Shown: positions 53,351-61,656, numbered from the stretch's first letter. The stretch: 64,000 nt of DNA from Mangrovibacterium marinum (GCF_003046625.1 NZ_QAAD01000011.1:62001-126000), one strand, 5' to 3'. The notes: generated by a model from the letters alone, not told the origin. Numbers and translations are program-made.

Positions 53351-53875
53351 TCAGTATTTTAAGTCAGTCCAGTGAATTATTTTCCCTTTAAATTCATCGC
53401 ACTTACTATTTTTAGGGAAGAAGAATTGCCTCATGTGATCGGCAGCGTCAAATCCATCATTTTTAGCAAGTGCATCAATGTTATACTGGTATTTGTCATC
53501 AATACTAATCTCAAAACGACCTTGAATATTCGTAATAAAAATATCCTGTACGCACTTGCATTCTAAAACAGGCGCAAATTGAAATACTTTTTTTGACCGA
53601 TTAAAAACAACCATATGAATCTTTGAACCAACATGCCAGCGTTCTGGCTTATCTATTCGTATTGTATGACGCTTTGGCTTGTACAGAAGCCGGTATTCGT
53701 CAAAACTTAGCACATCATCGTAGATTAGATTTCTGTTCTGACATCCTTCTAAAAATGCAGCGCGATCACGGTTATTTATCACAAAATCATCGTCATTCAA
53801 TAGCCCTGCCCATATCTTTCCGACAAAGTCTGTCGGCTGTCCGCTTGGAAATGTTACGCTAAATGGTATTATCAT
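53351..53875 (-). CDS. Early phage protein, unknown
   Basis: 174 residues (MIIPFSVTFPSGQPTDFVGK; IWAGLLNDDDFVIN). Mixed alpha/beta with a long beta region (RIDKPERWHVGSKIHMVVFN) and KNSKCDEFKGKIIHW end. No family recognised. Its start lies 69 bases downstream of the first 45-bp repeat. Confidence 0.55.
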   Translation of the reverse strand: MIIPFSVTFPSGQPTDFVGKIWAGLLNDDDFVINNRDRAAFLEGCQNRNLIYDDVLSFDEYRLLYKPKRHTIRIDKPERWHVGSKIHMVVFNRSKKVFQFAPVLECKCVQDIFITNIQGRFEISIDDKYQYNIDALAKNDGFDAADHMRQFFFPKNSKCDEFKGKIIHWTDLKY

Positions 53876-53943
53876 GCTTTAAAATTTAAATTATTGGTTT
53901 TCTGCGTTTAAGAATCGTTTAATCGCTTTGCGAAACTCGCCGT

Positions 53944-53988
53944 TTGTCCCTGCGGGCGGAGTCGAACCGCCCGATAAGACCGTCCAGG
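53944..53988. repeat. 45-bp hairpin repeat, copy 1
   Basis: Identical over 45 bases to 55074-55118. On the leftward strand the core is CGGGCGG-TTCGACT-CCGCCCG, a 7-bp stem whose 7-base loop fits the tRNA T-loop pattern TTCRANY. It abuts the TAA of the upstream gene (53989) and precedes the 53875 gene. Confidence 0.9.
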
Positions 53989-54414
53989 TTATTGCTTATT
54001 ATCGGTGTAAACTACATTCAATGGCCTGATATCGTAACAGGCTCCAGGTTGAGAGAACATTAATAGCCCAGCTGTTTCGCTCACGTAAGCCATTGCTAGA
54101 AACCACTTCGGTGGCTTTGGTTCGTCGAATAAACTCCCTTGTACCACTTCCGCTGTTTCTTCTTCGATTTCAAAAAGAGCATGACCATCGTAAAGCCCGG
54201 CAAATACGATATAAGTATCATCAATCTTGAATGATGTTCTATCGGAACCAGAGTCCAGTGCCGTTATTTTAGATCCAGGCATTATGGTGTGACCAAATAC
54301 CTTAAGCGGATCTTTTTTTATATCGCGCTCCTGTCCATTTTCGAACCCGATATACTCCATGCCGTAAGCATAGCAGTCGAGCACATTTTCTTTATATCTA
54401 TAAACATCAGCCAT
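53989..54414 (-). CDS. Early phage protein, unknown
   Basis: 141 residues (MADVYRYKENVLDCYAYGME; YIVFAGLYDGHALFEIEEET). Predominantly beta. Neighbours overlap or touch (2 bases to the next upstream gene), so one operon. No family recognised. Confidence 0.5.
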   Translation of the reverse strand: MADVYRYKENVLDCYAYGMEYIGFENGQERDIKKDPLKVFGHTIMPGSKITALDSGSDRTSFKIDDTYIVFAGLYDGHALFEIEEETAEVVQGSLFDEPKPPKWFLAMAYVSETAGLLMFSQPGACYDIRPLNVVYTDNKQ

Positions 54415-54416
54415 AA

Positions 54417-54602
54417 TTAGAATAATCGTTGTTGTTCCTGCCGATCTTCGGCGCTTACTACTGTTTTACCCAACTTTTTAAGCTCATCGTCAACCTCTCG
54501 TTCAGCTTCTTTTGAAGCAACCAGGTAATGCCGCTCTTTTGTTGAGAAGTACTTATTTTGCATCCTTCTCATTCGTGCTACTTTTTCGATGAACTCATTC
54601 AT
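54417..54602 (-). CDS. Small early phage protein
   Basis: 61 residues, basic and helical (MNEFIEKVARMRRMQNKYFS; EREVDDELKKLGKTV). It overlaps the DUF4494 gene end by 4 bases (ATGA). Unknown function. Confidence 0.5.
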   Translation of the reverse strand: MNEFIEKVARMRRMQNKYFSTKERHYLVASKEAEREVDDELKKLGKTVVSAEDRQEQQRLF

Positions 54603-55039
54603 GACTCTTTACTTTCGAAGTATGGAAATACGTCGACAATTGGCGACAATGCCAGCGATGTTGTGTTGTAAGGAACCAGAATATAGGAAAGTCCTTTTTC
54701 CAAACGTTGAAAGGCCTCCTTGAAATCGTCGGCAGCCACCAGAAAGTAGTTGTTTACTTTCTTCTCTTTTCCGGCTTTAGCGTCGATGGTTACAATCGCG
54801 ATGCGGGCCTTATACCAGAATTCGCCATCCTCGGCCGGTAAAATTTCAATGATGTTTGATTTGGTGATCTTTTCGATCTCGAAACTACCGCGAATCATCT
54901 GCTGTAGTTCCTTAACTATACGAGCCTCCGCATCGGTATAACTAACAGCATCAATAAGGTAGCTCTCTGTTACCTTTGTTTCGCGTCCGTCCTGGTTAAT
55001 TTTGACGTACTTAACTTTACATTCGAACCATGTTTGCAT
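54599..55039 (-). CDS. DUF4494 protein
   Basis: 146 residues from ATG 55039 (MQTWFECKVKYVKINQDGRE), the usual start of DUF4494; the longer frame upstream only reads through the 45-bp repeat. GESYLIDAVSYTDAEARIVK-like block (here VTESYLIDAVSYTDAEARIV) and VNNYFLVAADDFKEAFQRLE are conserved in Bacteroidota. Function unknown. Confidence 0.7.
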   Translation of the reverse strand: MQTWFECKVKYVKINQDGRETKVTESYLIDAVSYTDAEARIVKELQQMIRGSFEIEKITKSNIIEILPAEDGEFWYKARIAIVTIDAKAGKEKKVNNYFLVAADDFKEAFQRLEKGLSYILVPYNTTSLALSPIVDVFPYFESKES

Positions 55040-55073
55040 AACACTTAAATTTAAATTACAGGCATTATTGCCA

Positions 55074-55118
55074 TTGTCCCTGCGGGCGGAGTCGAACCGC
55101 CCGATAAGACCGTCCAGG
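55074..55118. repeat. 45-bp hairpin repeat, copy 2
   Basis: Exact copy of 53944-53988, 35 bases upstream of the DUF4494 start and 25 bases after the DUF3164 stop. Read as protein both copies give LDGLIGRFDSARRD in one frame, which comes from the hairpin and not from a gene. Confidence 0.9.
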
Positions 55119-55142
55119 ATTCGTTTTTCGAGACTACCTATT

Positions 55143-55823
55143 TTAAACAGCACTCATGCTAAGAGCCAGCCATTGCCATTTATTATTGGTATCGCGCCAC
55201 TTGGCCTTCACATAAGTTGATGTTTTAACTGGGCGCCACTGGTCTTGGATGAATACCACCCATTCGATTAGTTCTTTGTCTCCAATTTTGCGGGCTTCCT
55301 TCGCCATATCGAGCACCCGGTTGGCTTGCAGTACGCCGTCCTTATTGGGCTTTAGCATGGCTTTAAGAAGTCCATGAGCTTTAGGGTCGGTGATTTTTGC
55401 ATCGATCCACTTGTTAACCGCGTCGATACCAATGCCAACCTCATCGGTCCAGCCGTCGATGACGTTTGAGCCGAGAATGATTGAGTGAGTTCCGGCATCG
55501 TTAGTAAACGTGTGCGACTGTTGCATCTCGATATCGGCATCGGTTAAGCCGAAGATCTCCATCTTCATCGCCATAAGTGTTTGAAACTGCTCGTAGATGT
55601 CGGTTTTCTCAGCCTTAATGCCTATTTCGAGCATCCGTAGGCGACCAAATGTTTCGTTTACCTGGTCATTTTTCAGTGCTGCATAGTCTTCCTTTAGCTT
55701 TTGCTCGGCTGCTTTTTTGGCTTGCTCTTCGGCTTCGAGATCGGCCATCAGCTGGCGGCGTTGTTCGGGTGTTAACTCACTAATGTTGATTGCCGAGGCG
55801 GCTTGTGTTGCTTGTGTTTCCAT
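55143..55823 (-). CDS. DUF3164 early protein of Mu-like phages
   Basis: 226 residues from ATG 55823 (METQATQAASAINISELTPE); the longer frame overlaps the SEC-C gene. A charged helix (EEQAKKAAEQKLKEDYAALK) leads to the conserved part EIFGLTDADIEMQQSHTFTN, IGIDAVNKWIDAKITDPKAH and QWRPVKTSTYVKAKWR-like end (here DQWRPVKTSTYVKAK). DUF3164 is regularly found beside MuB in transposable phages. Role unknown. Confidence 0.8.
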   Translation of the reverse strand: METQATQAASAINISELTPEQRRQLMADLEAEEQAKKAAEQKLKEDYAALKNDQVNETFGRLRMLEIGIKAEKTDIYEQFQTLMAMKMEIFGLTDADIEMQQSHTFTNDAGTHSIILGSNVIDGWTDEVGIGIDAVNKWIDAKITDPKAHGLLKAMLKPNKDGVLQANRVLDMAKEARKIGDKELIEWVVFIQDQWRPVKTSTYVKAKWRDTNNKWQWLALSMSAV

Positions 55824-55842
55824 TGTATTGAATTTTTGAATG

Positions 55843-56097
55843 TTATTGTTTTTTCGATGCATAATAGCGACGTCGTTTACCATCGTCGAGCTTCGGTTCG
55901 CAGCAGTGTTTAAACTTACGGCCACTGCCGCAGCTGCACGGGTCGTTGCGGTGGCGTTTGGGCTGTGCGTACTTGATAGGGCGGGTTGTTTGTCCACCGT
56001 ATTCGTTTTTGCTCAATTCAGCTGGGGTAACTTGCAGCCCTTTCGACTCAAGCTCTTTTATTTCCTTTAAATCTTGCTCTGTATATCCCATGTTCAA
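55843..56097 (-). CDS. SEC-C motif protein
   Basis: 84 residues. RNDPCSCGSGRKFKHCCEP is the SEC-C zinc site (C-X-C...HCC) first known from SecA, here on a short stand-alone protein. It probably binds zinc and a protein or nucleic acid partner. Phage early operon. Confidence 0.8.
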   Translation of the reverse strand: MNMGYTEQDLKEIKELESKGLQVTPAELSKNEYGGQTTRPIKYAQPKRHRNDPCSCGSGRKFKHCCEPKLDDGKRRRYYASKKQ

Positions 56098-56102
56098 TTC
56101 TC

Positions 56103-56378
56103 CTATTTTCGTTTTAGGTTTCTGGCTGCCTGGTCGATGTTCACGCTTGTTTCGGATACAGGGCGCAGAATGGTTACTTTTACATATTCGTTCATTAAAT
56201 CCTCGGCAGGAATAGCGCCTCCTGCTGTTTGCACGTGCAAAACCGGCTGTTCGTCCTCCTCTTCAAAGCCATGTGTGCGCTTGTGAAAAATCGGTTTGTT
56301 GATAATCGTGCAGATGTAGCCGGCACTCTCGAAGAATGCTTTCAGTTCGTTATCGGTTATGTGTGTGCGTAGTATCAT
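56103..56378 (-). CDS. Small early phage protein, unknown
   Basis: 91 residues (MILRTHITDNELKAFFESAG; GGAIPAEDLMNEYVKVTI). It overlaps the next upstream gene by about 29 bases. Alpha/beta; no motif recognised. Confidence 0.5.
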   Translation of the reverse strand: MILRTHITDNELKAFFESAGYICTIINKPIFHKRTHGFEEEDEQPVLHVQTAGGAIPAEDLMNEYVKVTILRPVSETSVNIDQAARNLKRK

Positions 56379-56589
56379 CTTTTAAAAATTCAAGGCCCGC
56401 TGACGGGTCGGTAAATTTCCCGTTTATGCGGTTGTTAATAACTTCGAGCTTATAGTTTACTAAGCTGTATTTTCGCCATATTTCGGGGTCAAAGCCGGCA
56501 TTAAGCTGGCTGATCAGCTGCTCTTGTTTCTGCTCTAAATCCGAACGTCTTGACGTTAGGGATGCAGATTGCTCCGTTTTCATACTCAT
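56350..56589 (-). CDS. Small helical phage protein, uncertain
   Basis: 79 residues (MSMKTEQSASLTSRRSDLEQ; NYKLEVINNRINGKFTDP), mostly helical. It overlaps the 56501-57004 gene by 89 bases in another frame, which is unusual. Both frames look coding; this one may begin later than shown. Confidence 0.4.
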   Translation of the reverse strand: MSMKTEQSASLTSRRSDLEQKQEQLISQLNAGFDPEIWRKYSLVNYKLEVINNRINGKFTDPSAGLEFLKDDTTHTHNR

Positions 56590-56980
56590 TTATAATCTCC
56601 TCCATTAGGTTAGTTTTTGGAATGGCACCCATAAAAGTGAGTGTCAGAAATAGCTCTTCTCGATCGACACACTGACGAACAACTTGCTTGTCGGCCTCAG
56701 CCCAAAAGCGATAGGCAAACCAAAGCTGCATATGAGCTGATGTAAACATGATGCTGATCAATTCGGAAGGTGTAAGCACTTTGAATGCTTGAATTTTACC
56801 GTAAGCGGCAATCATTTTGTTTGTTTGCGAGCCGAATGTTAAACGCTCCTTAAACATGTCCATATAGCTACAAAAGCACTCAAATGTATATTCGTAAAGC
56901 TCATCGCTGCTCATATTTTCGAGCTGAGCAAACCGCTGTACGGTCTTTGACTTGTCTAGTATTTCGTTAAATCGTGTCAT
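56501..56980 (-). CDS. Early phage protein, unknown
   Basis: 159 residues from ATG 56980 (MTRFNEILDKSKTVQRFAQL); an ATG at 57004 is possible. Helical (SDELYEYTFECFCSYMDMFK; LIMFTSAHMQLWFAYRFWAE-like stretch). No family recognised. It is part of the early operon after the MuB genes. The choice of ATG affects the overlap with the 57155 gene. Confidence 0.5.
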   Translation of the reverse strand: MTRFNEILDKSKTVQRFAQLENMSSDELYEYTFECFCSYMDMFKERLTFGSQTNKMIAAYGKIQAFKVLTPSELISIMFTSAHMQLWFAYRFWAEADKQVVRQCVDREELFLTLTFMGAIPKTNLMEEIINEYENGAICIPNVKTFGFRAETRAADQPA

Positions 56981-57155
56981 GGTGTTCGTGTTTTGGTAAG
57001 ACATACATTTCGGTTGGCATAGGAGCCTTTAGCGGCAGAATAACGGCAACGATATCGCCAATGGCATAGCCGGCTTTAGCTTCCTCGGCCAAAGCTGAAC
57101 ACATACCATCGATTCGGCTATTCCACACGACTTTTATTTTAACCGGCTGGTCCAT
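56967..57155 (-). CDS. Small early phage protein
   Basis: 62 residues (MDQPVKIKVVWNSRIDGMCS; GDIVAVILPLKAPMPTEMYV). Its start overlaps the MuB stop by one base. A short beta-rich protein; unknown function. Confidence 0.5.
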   Translation of the reverse strand: MDQPVKIKVVWNSRIDGMCSALAEEAKAGYAIGDIVAVILPLKAPMPTEMYVLPKHEHHDTI

Positions 57156-58069
57156 TAGCAGGCCTCCTTTTTGATTCGGATCTTAATGACTTCGCGCTTG
57201 ACCGTGCGGAGGTCTTTCAATCCGTTCAGGCAAATTGTGCGGATAATATCCTGGCGCGAATTGCGGTCGCTTATGCCATTGGCATCGAGTAGTGAATGCG
57301 CCATTTCAATCAAAAACTGCCGCCGCTCTTCGGGTTCAACAGGTACTATTTTGGTGAACTTCTTGCCGAAGCGGCTGAAAACCTCGGTAAAACCAACTTT
57401 ACGAACAGCTTCGCCACGTTCAATCTTCTTTTTCAGACCATCTGCACCAACCAGATAAAAGCCGCATTGGCCTTCGAGGTTGTTGTACATGCGCTTTAGC
57501 TCCAAAAATGCTTTATCCTCGAGGTCTCCGGCCTCGTCCAGTATTAATAGCGGGCGATCGATCAGCCCAAGCACATACATGGCGCTCTCGAAAAGATCGT
57601 CGATCTTTCCATCGGCGTTGATGCCAACAGCGCGGGCAATAGCACGAACAAAGCGGATGCGGGTGCGGCAGTTCGAGCAGTCGATGTAATAAACATGTGG
57701 GTTTGTTGCTGCAAACGCCTTGCAAGCGTAGGTTTTGCCAACGCCTGCATCGTCGCACAGAATTGCAGTGAACGAGTAGTTCTTGCAAGCATTTAACTGG
57801 GCATCGATTTGGCGTTTAACATTCGTTTGAGCCGTTTTCCATTCTAATTCAGCCTTGCGGGTGAAATCAACGAGGCGGGCAAACTTGATCCACTTCATGT
57901 CGCCAACCAGATGGGGCTGTTCTTTCCATTTTTCGCCGCGGATGTTCGACATATCGGCCGGGCTCATCTCATTTGCTCTGGCAAAAGCTGCCTGGCTTAA
58001 TCCGCTGGTCTCTTGCCGTTCGACCAGGCGTTTACCAATTGTTTCTTTTTCGGTTAATGTAAAAATCAT
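57155..58069 (-). CDS. MuB-like transposition ATPase
   Basis: 304 residues from ATG 58069 (MIFTLTEKETIGKRL); the upstream longer frame overlaps the transposase gene. N-terminal HTH (SQAAFARANEMSPADMSNIR) as in MuB, then AAA+ ATPase with Walker A (CDDAGVGKTYAC) and Walker B (LLILDEAGDLED). In Mu, MuB binds target DNA, picks the insertion site and activates MuA. It lies 10 bases downstream of the transposase gene. Confidence 0.93.
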   Translation of the reverse strand: MIFTLTEKETIGKRLVERQETSGLSQAAFARANEMSPADMSNIRGEKWKEQPHLVGDMKWIKFARLVDFTRKAELEWKTAQTNVKRQIDAQLNACKNYSFTAILCDDAGVGKTYACKAFAATNPHVYYIDCSNCRTRIRFVRAIARAVGINADGKIDDLFESAMYVLGLIDRPLLILDEAGDLEDKAFLELKRMYNNLEGQCGFYLVGADGLKKKIERGEAVRKVGFTEVFSRFGKKFTKIVPVEPEERRQFLIEMAHSLLDANGISDRNSRQDIIRTICLNGLKDLRTVKREVIKIRIKKEAC

Positions 58070-58079
58070 AGTTTTGCAA

Positions 58080-60308
58080 TTAGAGATTATCAATAGCGGC
58101 TGCCTCCGGGTCGTATCCGTCAAAATCTTTCCGGTTGCGGCTGCTGTTATTTTCATTTTCAAATTCATTTTTCACGTTCACGCTTACCGGGCTATTCTGA
58201 TTCATCCCCGATTCCATTTCGGCGTTATAGCTTTCCTTGCTGTAATTCTTATCGGTTACAGCAATGTTGTAGGAGTCGAGCAAACCGGCATTCAACAGAT
58301 CGGCTGTTTGGCTCGCTTTTTGCTCAAAATCGTCGGCTTGCTCCAGCTGTATGCGCTGGCGCTTTTGATGGTGCCCGATGGCATAGTCGGTATGCTCGTT
58401 ACTTTCGGCATGCGATTGAACGGCCTTTTGGGCCACTTTGCAAGTGCACAAATACTTTCCTTCGAGCGTGTACAGGTCGGCTGCTTCGTAGTCCCAGACA
58501 ACCGAAAGCTTTGCATCGGGCTTATAGCCGGTAGCTTTTGCAATTTTCTCGGCCATTCCGGTGAAGTATTCCGGGATCTCGAATTTATACAGCTGATCAG
58601 CCTTCCAAACTTCCACAAAGCCACGCATTCGGGTTATCTCAACCGCTGTACGGTAGGCAAACACACTACGCAGCTGACGATCGTCCATTGGTTTGCAGTC
58701 GGGGTGTTTCATTTCGAAGCGTTGAGCAGGCGTAGAGCCGTCGCGCATCTTCTTATTGTTGAAATCGGCAATAATGCGCGCCATTTGCAGCACGGCTTCC
58801 TCGTAAGTTGGCAATACTTCGTTGTTGGGGATGAAATCGGGGTTGGCCTGATTGTCAATTCCGGCAATCCACGATGTACGCAGAAAGTTATTAAAGCGTT
58901 TAAGCGTCTTTTTAAAGAGACGGAACTGGGTCTCGGCAGGGTTGGCCTGCGAGTTGTGCGCCCTAATTGTGCGTACCTTGTTAAAGATTGACGATAGCAG
59001 ATCCTTGCTTTCTTCGCTTGTAAATGCCCCGTGATTATCGGTTACAACTTCAAACATGGTTTGATAACCACCCGACTCGATGGCCATTTTAACGGCCTGC
59101 TCGGTCATGCGTGGTGTTTCGTTGTGTAACCCTTCTTTTGCAGGAGCCCAACCGGCGATATAGCGGCTAGCCACATCACTAATCAGGATCACATAAAGGT
59201 TCATTCGTCGGCAAGTGCCGTCCTTGTCGTAGTATTTATAGGCTACCGTTGCCGAACCATCGGCAGCAAACAGCGAGTGTGCATACTTCAGGTGTTCGCT
59301 CGGAACGTAGGTCAGGAATTGCTTATTATAGTAGTCCTCACCGTGGCGAGCTTTAGCTGTGCGCAGCTGGGTGTCGAACCGGCTGCAATACTGCGTAAAT
59401 GTGCGGTAGGCCATTGGTTCGTCGGTTGAAAATTCGGCTAAATCTTCTTTGTACTCTTCCCAAAGCGGCAGTAAATCTTCTTTTTGCGGGTTACCCGGAT
59501 TCATGTACAAATTGAACATGATGGCCTCGTGGATATCGAAAGGAAGCTCCTCGCCGGTTACCGTATCAACCAGCTTGAACTTGCCAACCTTGCGTCGGTT
59601 GTCGTTGCCATACTTGCCAGATATGAAGTAGTTGCGCTGACGATCGTCGCCAACAGCCGGATAAAGGCTTATTTTTTTGCGCAGTGATTTAACCGTGTTT
59701 ATGCGTAAACCTTCAAGCTCCTTGCCCTGAATTATCTCCGTGCATACATTGTAGAAATCTTCTTTCCGCTTAAGCCCGAAGCGCTTAAAGCGGCCTCCCT
59801 CGGTGTAAACCGAGATCATATCGCACCAAGCTTTTGCCTCGGCCAGCTGTTTGGCTTTATCCTGGTTAAATGTTGGCTCCGACGAGTAACAGAAGTAAGT
59901 TATATCGTCGTTACTGAAAAAATCGGCAACGCGGGCCTGTATGTCTTTTTTAATTCGATCTGAAAGGTCTGATTTTGACTTTATGTCGAGTTCACGCATC
60001 GCCTTTAACAGATCGCTATCGGATGGCAGTTGGTCGCGGTAAAATTTCGGAGCTCGGTTTGGTATGCGATTCACAGCATAGTAGAAAAATCCATTTTGCT
60101 TCGACCATCGCCAGGAGCTGCCGCTATCCGGTAGAATGTCGAATTTTTGCTGTGATGGCGGCAATGATGATTTATATTCTGATCGCACCTTACGAAGGTG
60201 GTTCTCGCTCATGTGGCAAAAGTCAAGGAGCAACCGATGGTTTACCCATACGGTTGTTCCTCCTTGCTCTGATCGTGCTAATATGTCGCCTGGTTGAAAA
60301 ATCATCAT
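58080..60308 (-). CDS. MuA-like DDE transposase
   Basis: 742 residues. N-terminal DNA-binding part, then rve catalytic core with the DDE set at about Asp350 (SLFAADGSATVAY), Asp424 (VVTDNHGAFTSE) and Glu459 (NPAETQFRLFKK), and a Mu-type C-terminal part with DLYTLEGKYLCTCKVAQKAV. Acts at the terminal inverted repeats to insert with a 5-bp staggered cut, which agrees with the duplication seen. The last ~80 residues are low-complexity (NKNYSKESYNAEMES; NENNSSRNRKDFDGY) and probably contact MuB. Confidence 0.95.
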   Translation of the reverse strand: MMIFQPGDILARSEQGGTTVWVNHRLLLDFCHMSENHLRKVRSEYKSSLPPSQQKFDILPDSGSSWRWSKQNGFFYYAVNRIPNRAPKFYRDQLPSDSDLLKAMRELDIKSKSDLSDRIKKDIQARVADFFSNDDITYFCYSSEPTFNQDKAKQLAEAKAWCDMISVYTEGGRFKRFGLKRKEDFYNVCTEIIQGKELEGLRINTVKSLRKKISLYPAVGDDRQRNYFISGKYGNDNRRKVGKFKLVDTVTGEELPFDIHEAIMFNLYMNPGNPQKEDLLPLWEEYKEDLAEFSTDEPMAYRTFTQYCSRFDTQLRTAKARHGEDYYNKQFLTYVPSEHLKYAHSLFAADGSATVAYKYYDKDGTCRRMNLYVILISDVASRYIAGWAPAKEGLHNETPRMTEQAVKMAIESGGYQTMFEVVTDNHGAFTSEESKDLLSSIFNKVRTIRAHNSQANPAETQFRLFKKTLKRFNNFLRTSWIAGIDNQANPDFIPNNEVLPTYEEAVLQMARIIADFNNKKMRDGSTPAQRFEMKHPDCKPMDDRQLRSVFAYRTAVEITRMRGFVEVWKADQLYKFEIPEYFTGMAEKIAKATGYKPDAKLSVVWDYEAADLYTLEGKYLCTCKVAQKAVQSHAESNEHTDYAIGHHQKRQRIQLEQADDFEQKASQTADLLNAGLLDSYNIAVTDKNYSKESYNAEMESGMNQNSPVSVNVKNEFENENNSSRNRKDFDGYDPEAAAIDNL

Positions 60309-60342
60309 CGGGGAAATTGGTTAAGCGTTTGCTTCAGTCATT

Positions 60343-60540
60343 CTAGTTTTTAGGCTCAAGGATGGTCAATAGCTCATTCGCCTTTTTGATCACCTTCATT
60401 GCTAAAGGAGATTTTCGCTTTAGCTTTCGCTTGCCGTGAATGATTTGAGAAACATATTCACGCGTGCACCCAACTGATTCGGCTATTTTTTTAAAACTTC
60501 CTCTCAGTGTCTCAATTTGCTTTTTGTTAAAATCTGCCAT
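60343..60540 (-). CDS. Small HTH protein (Ner/Cro-like)
   Basis: 65 residues with a helix-turn-helix (FKKIAESVGCTREYVSQIIH). First gene of the early leftward operon, diverging from the repressor. Position is that of Mu Ner or lambda Cro, which turn down early and repressor transcription. Basic C-terminal tail. Confidence 0.8.
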   Translation of the reverse strand: MADFNKKQIETLRGSFKKIAESVGCTREYVSQIIHGKRKLKRKSPLAMKVIKKANELLTILEPKN

Positions 60541-60618
60541 ATCTTCGGTTCACGTTTATAGATACAAATATTGTGTATTTGCTTCACAAACACAAATAAA
60601 AACGTGAATTAATTTCAC
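60541..60618. promoter_or_regulatory. Lysis-lysogeny control region with paired operators
   Basis: 78 bases between divergent ner-like and repressor genes. TTCACGTTT (60549-60557) is an exact inverted copy of AAACGTGAA (60600-60608), placed symmetrically near both start codons. Between them ATACAAATATTGTGTAT (60562-60578) is a near-palindrome. TGTATTTG (about 60573-60580) resembles the Bacteroidota -7 box TAnnTTTG. These are the best operator and promoter candidates. Confidence 0.6.
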
Positions 60619-61458
60619 ATGAAAAACCAAATAAGCACTAATTTAAAGTACCTCAGATTGTTGTGCGGTCTTAATCAGACTGAGTTTGGCAATAAATTCG
60701 GCCTATCGAGGGATAATATAGCCTCTTACGAGCGTGGATCGGAGCCAAAAATAACTGCACTAACGAAGATTGTGGAGTATTTTCACATTTCGTATGAGGA
60801 TTTAATTCACACTGATATTGAAAATTCGAAAAGTATAGAAATTGTTACTTCTGATTTTGGCGAATTAAAAACGAAAAGTACGGAAATTGTTACGGTTGAA
60901 AACCGTAACAAAAACAGTAACATTTTTGACGAAAACGAAAAGTTAAAAAAAGATTACTCTTTTGATAAGGGTAATATACATGAGTTGTTCCAGGATGACA
61001 TGCAAACCTACCATCTACAGTCCGACTATAAGTTGGAGCGACAACGCATACCTTTGTTCGACGTAGAGGCTACTGCTGGTATTGTTCCGCTGTTTAGCGA
61101 TACTGCAAGCGCAAAGCCTATTGACTTTATTACAATACCTAATCTGCCTAAATGCGACGGCGCAATACATGTCACTGGAGATAGCATGTATCCACTGCTT
61201 AAAAGTGGTGATATAGTTCTATATAAGAAGATTAACGATATCGAGAATAATATATTTTGGGGCGAAATGTACCTGGTTTCTGTCGATTTGGAGGGTGAAG
61301 AGTACATTACAGTGAAGTACATCCAAAAGAGCGAAAAGCCCGGACATATAAAGCTTGTGAGCCACAATCAGCACCATAGCGATAAAGAGGTTCACATTTC
61401 GAAGGTTCGTGCATTAGCGTTTGTAAAGGCATCAATAAGGATAAACTCAATGGCATAA
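60619..61458 (+). CDS. CI-like prophage repressor with S24 autocleavage domain
   Basis: 279 residues. HTH at about residues 18-38 (LNQTEFGNKFGLSRDNIASY). The S24/LexA-type domain has catalytic Ser189 (VTGDSMYPLL) and Lys233 (ITVKYIQ). An Ala153-Gly154 bond (EATAGIVPL) lies 36 residues before Ser189, near the LexA spacing of 35. The middle has a duplicated KS-EIVT segment (KSIEIVTSDF, KSTEIVTVEN). SOS-triggered self-cleavage and induction are therefore likely. Read divergently from the early operon. Confidence 0.92.
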   Translation: MKNQISTNLKYLRLLCGLNQTEFGNKFGLSRDNIASYERGSEPKITALTKIVEYFHISYEDLIHTDIENSKSIEIVTSDFGELKTKSTEIVTVENRNKNSNIFDENEKLKKDYSFDKGNIHELFQDDMQTYHLQSDYKLERQRIPLFDVEATAGIVPLFSDTASAKPIDFITIPNLPKCDGAIHVTGDSMYPLLKSGDIVLYKKINDIENNIFWGEMYLVSVDLEGEEYITVKYIQKSEKPGHIKLVSHNQHHSDKEVHISKVRALAFVKASIRINSMA

Positions 61459-61632
61459 ACTGCCGCATTAAATCTTAGCAATTAACCTTTGTTCCCAACT
61501 AATTAACTTTTTATAAGTCTTAAATGGTAGTTAAATGGTAGATATTGGCACCTATCTTTTTGGACATCAATCAGCTATGTAGTCACAAACCTTTATAATT
61601 CAATGCATTTCAAAGAGTAATATTCTTTCTAC
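61459..61632. other. Prophage repressor-end region
   Basis: No gene. Contains a short tandem TTAAATGGTAG / TTAAATGGTAG-like duplication (61524-61540) and AT-rich DNA. In Mu the end regions hold extra transposase sites; none could be assigned here beyond the terminal repeat. Confidence 0.4.
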
Positions 61633-61651
61633 TTTTCGTTATGCCCCTTAT
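61633..61651 (-). repeat. Prophage terminal inverted repeat (repressor end)
   Basis: Reverse complement ATAAGGGGCATAACGAAAA, the partner of 28653-28672, with shared GGCA.AACGAAAA block. Confidence 0.8.
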
Positions 61652-61656
61652 ACCGC
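61652..61656. repeat. Right target-site duplication ACCGC
   Basis: Second copy of the 5-bp duplication, followed by GTTGCC, the continuation of the split accB gene. Confidence 0.85.

Larger units (their letters stand above)
28653..61651. mobile_element. Complete Mu-like transposable prophage with a diversity-generating retroelement
   Basis: 32,999 bp bounded by a 5-bp target duplication and imperfect terminal inverted repeats. It carries MuA-type transposase, MuB-type ATPase, a CI-like repressor, GemA-like protein, Mu-type terminase, portal, Gp36 and morphogenesis genes, a tail module and a D12 methylase, so it looks intact. It resembles the Bacteroides hankyphage group (transposable phages with a DGR, known from literature) in content. 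Three blocks of transcription: early leftward from 60540, late rightward 45450-51422 and late leftward 45261-28830. In Mu convention the repressor end (right here) is the left end. Confidence 0.95.

Noticed and set aside
53944-53988. tRNA gene
   Set aside because: Only a T-arm-like hairpin; no acceptor, D-arm or anticodon arm could be built, and the upstream side is coding sequence.
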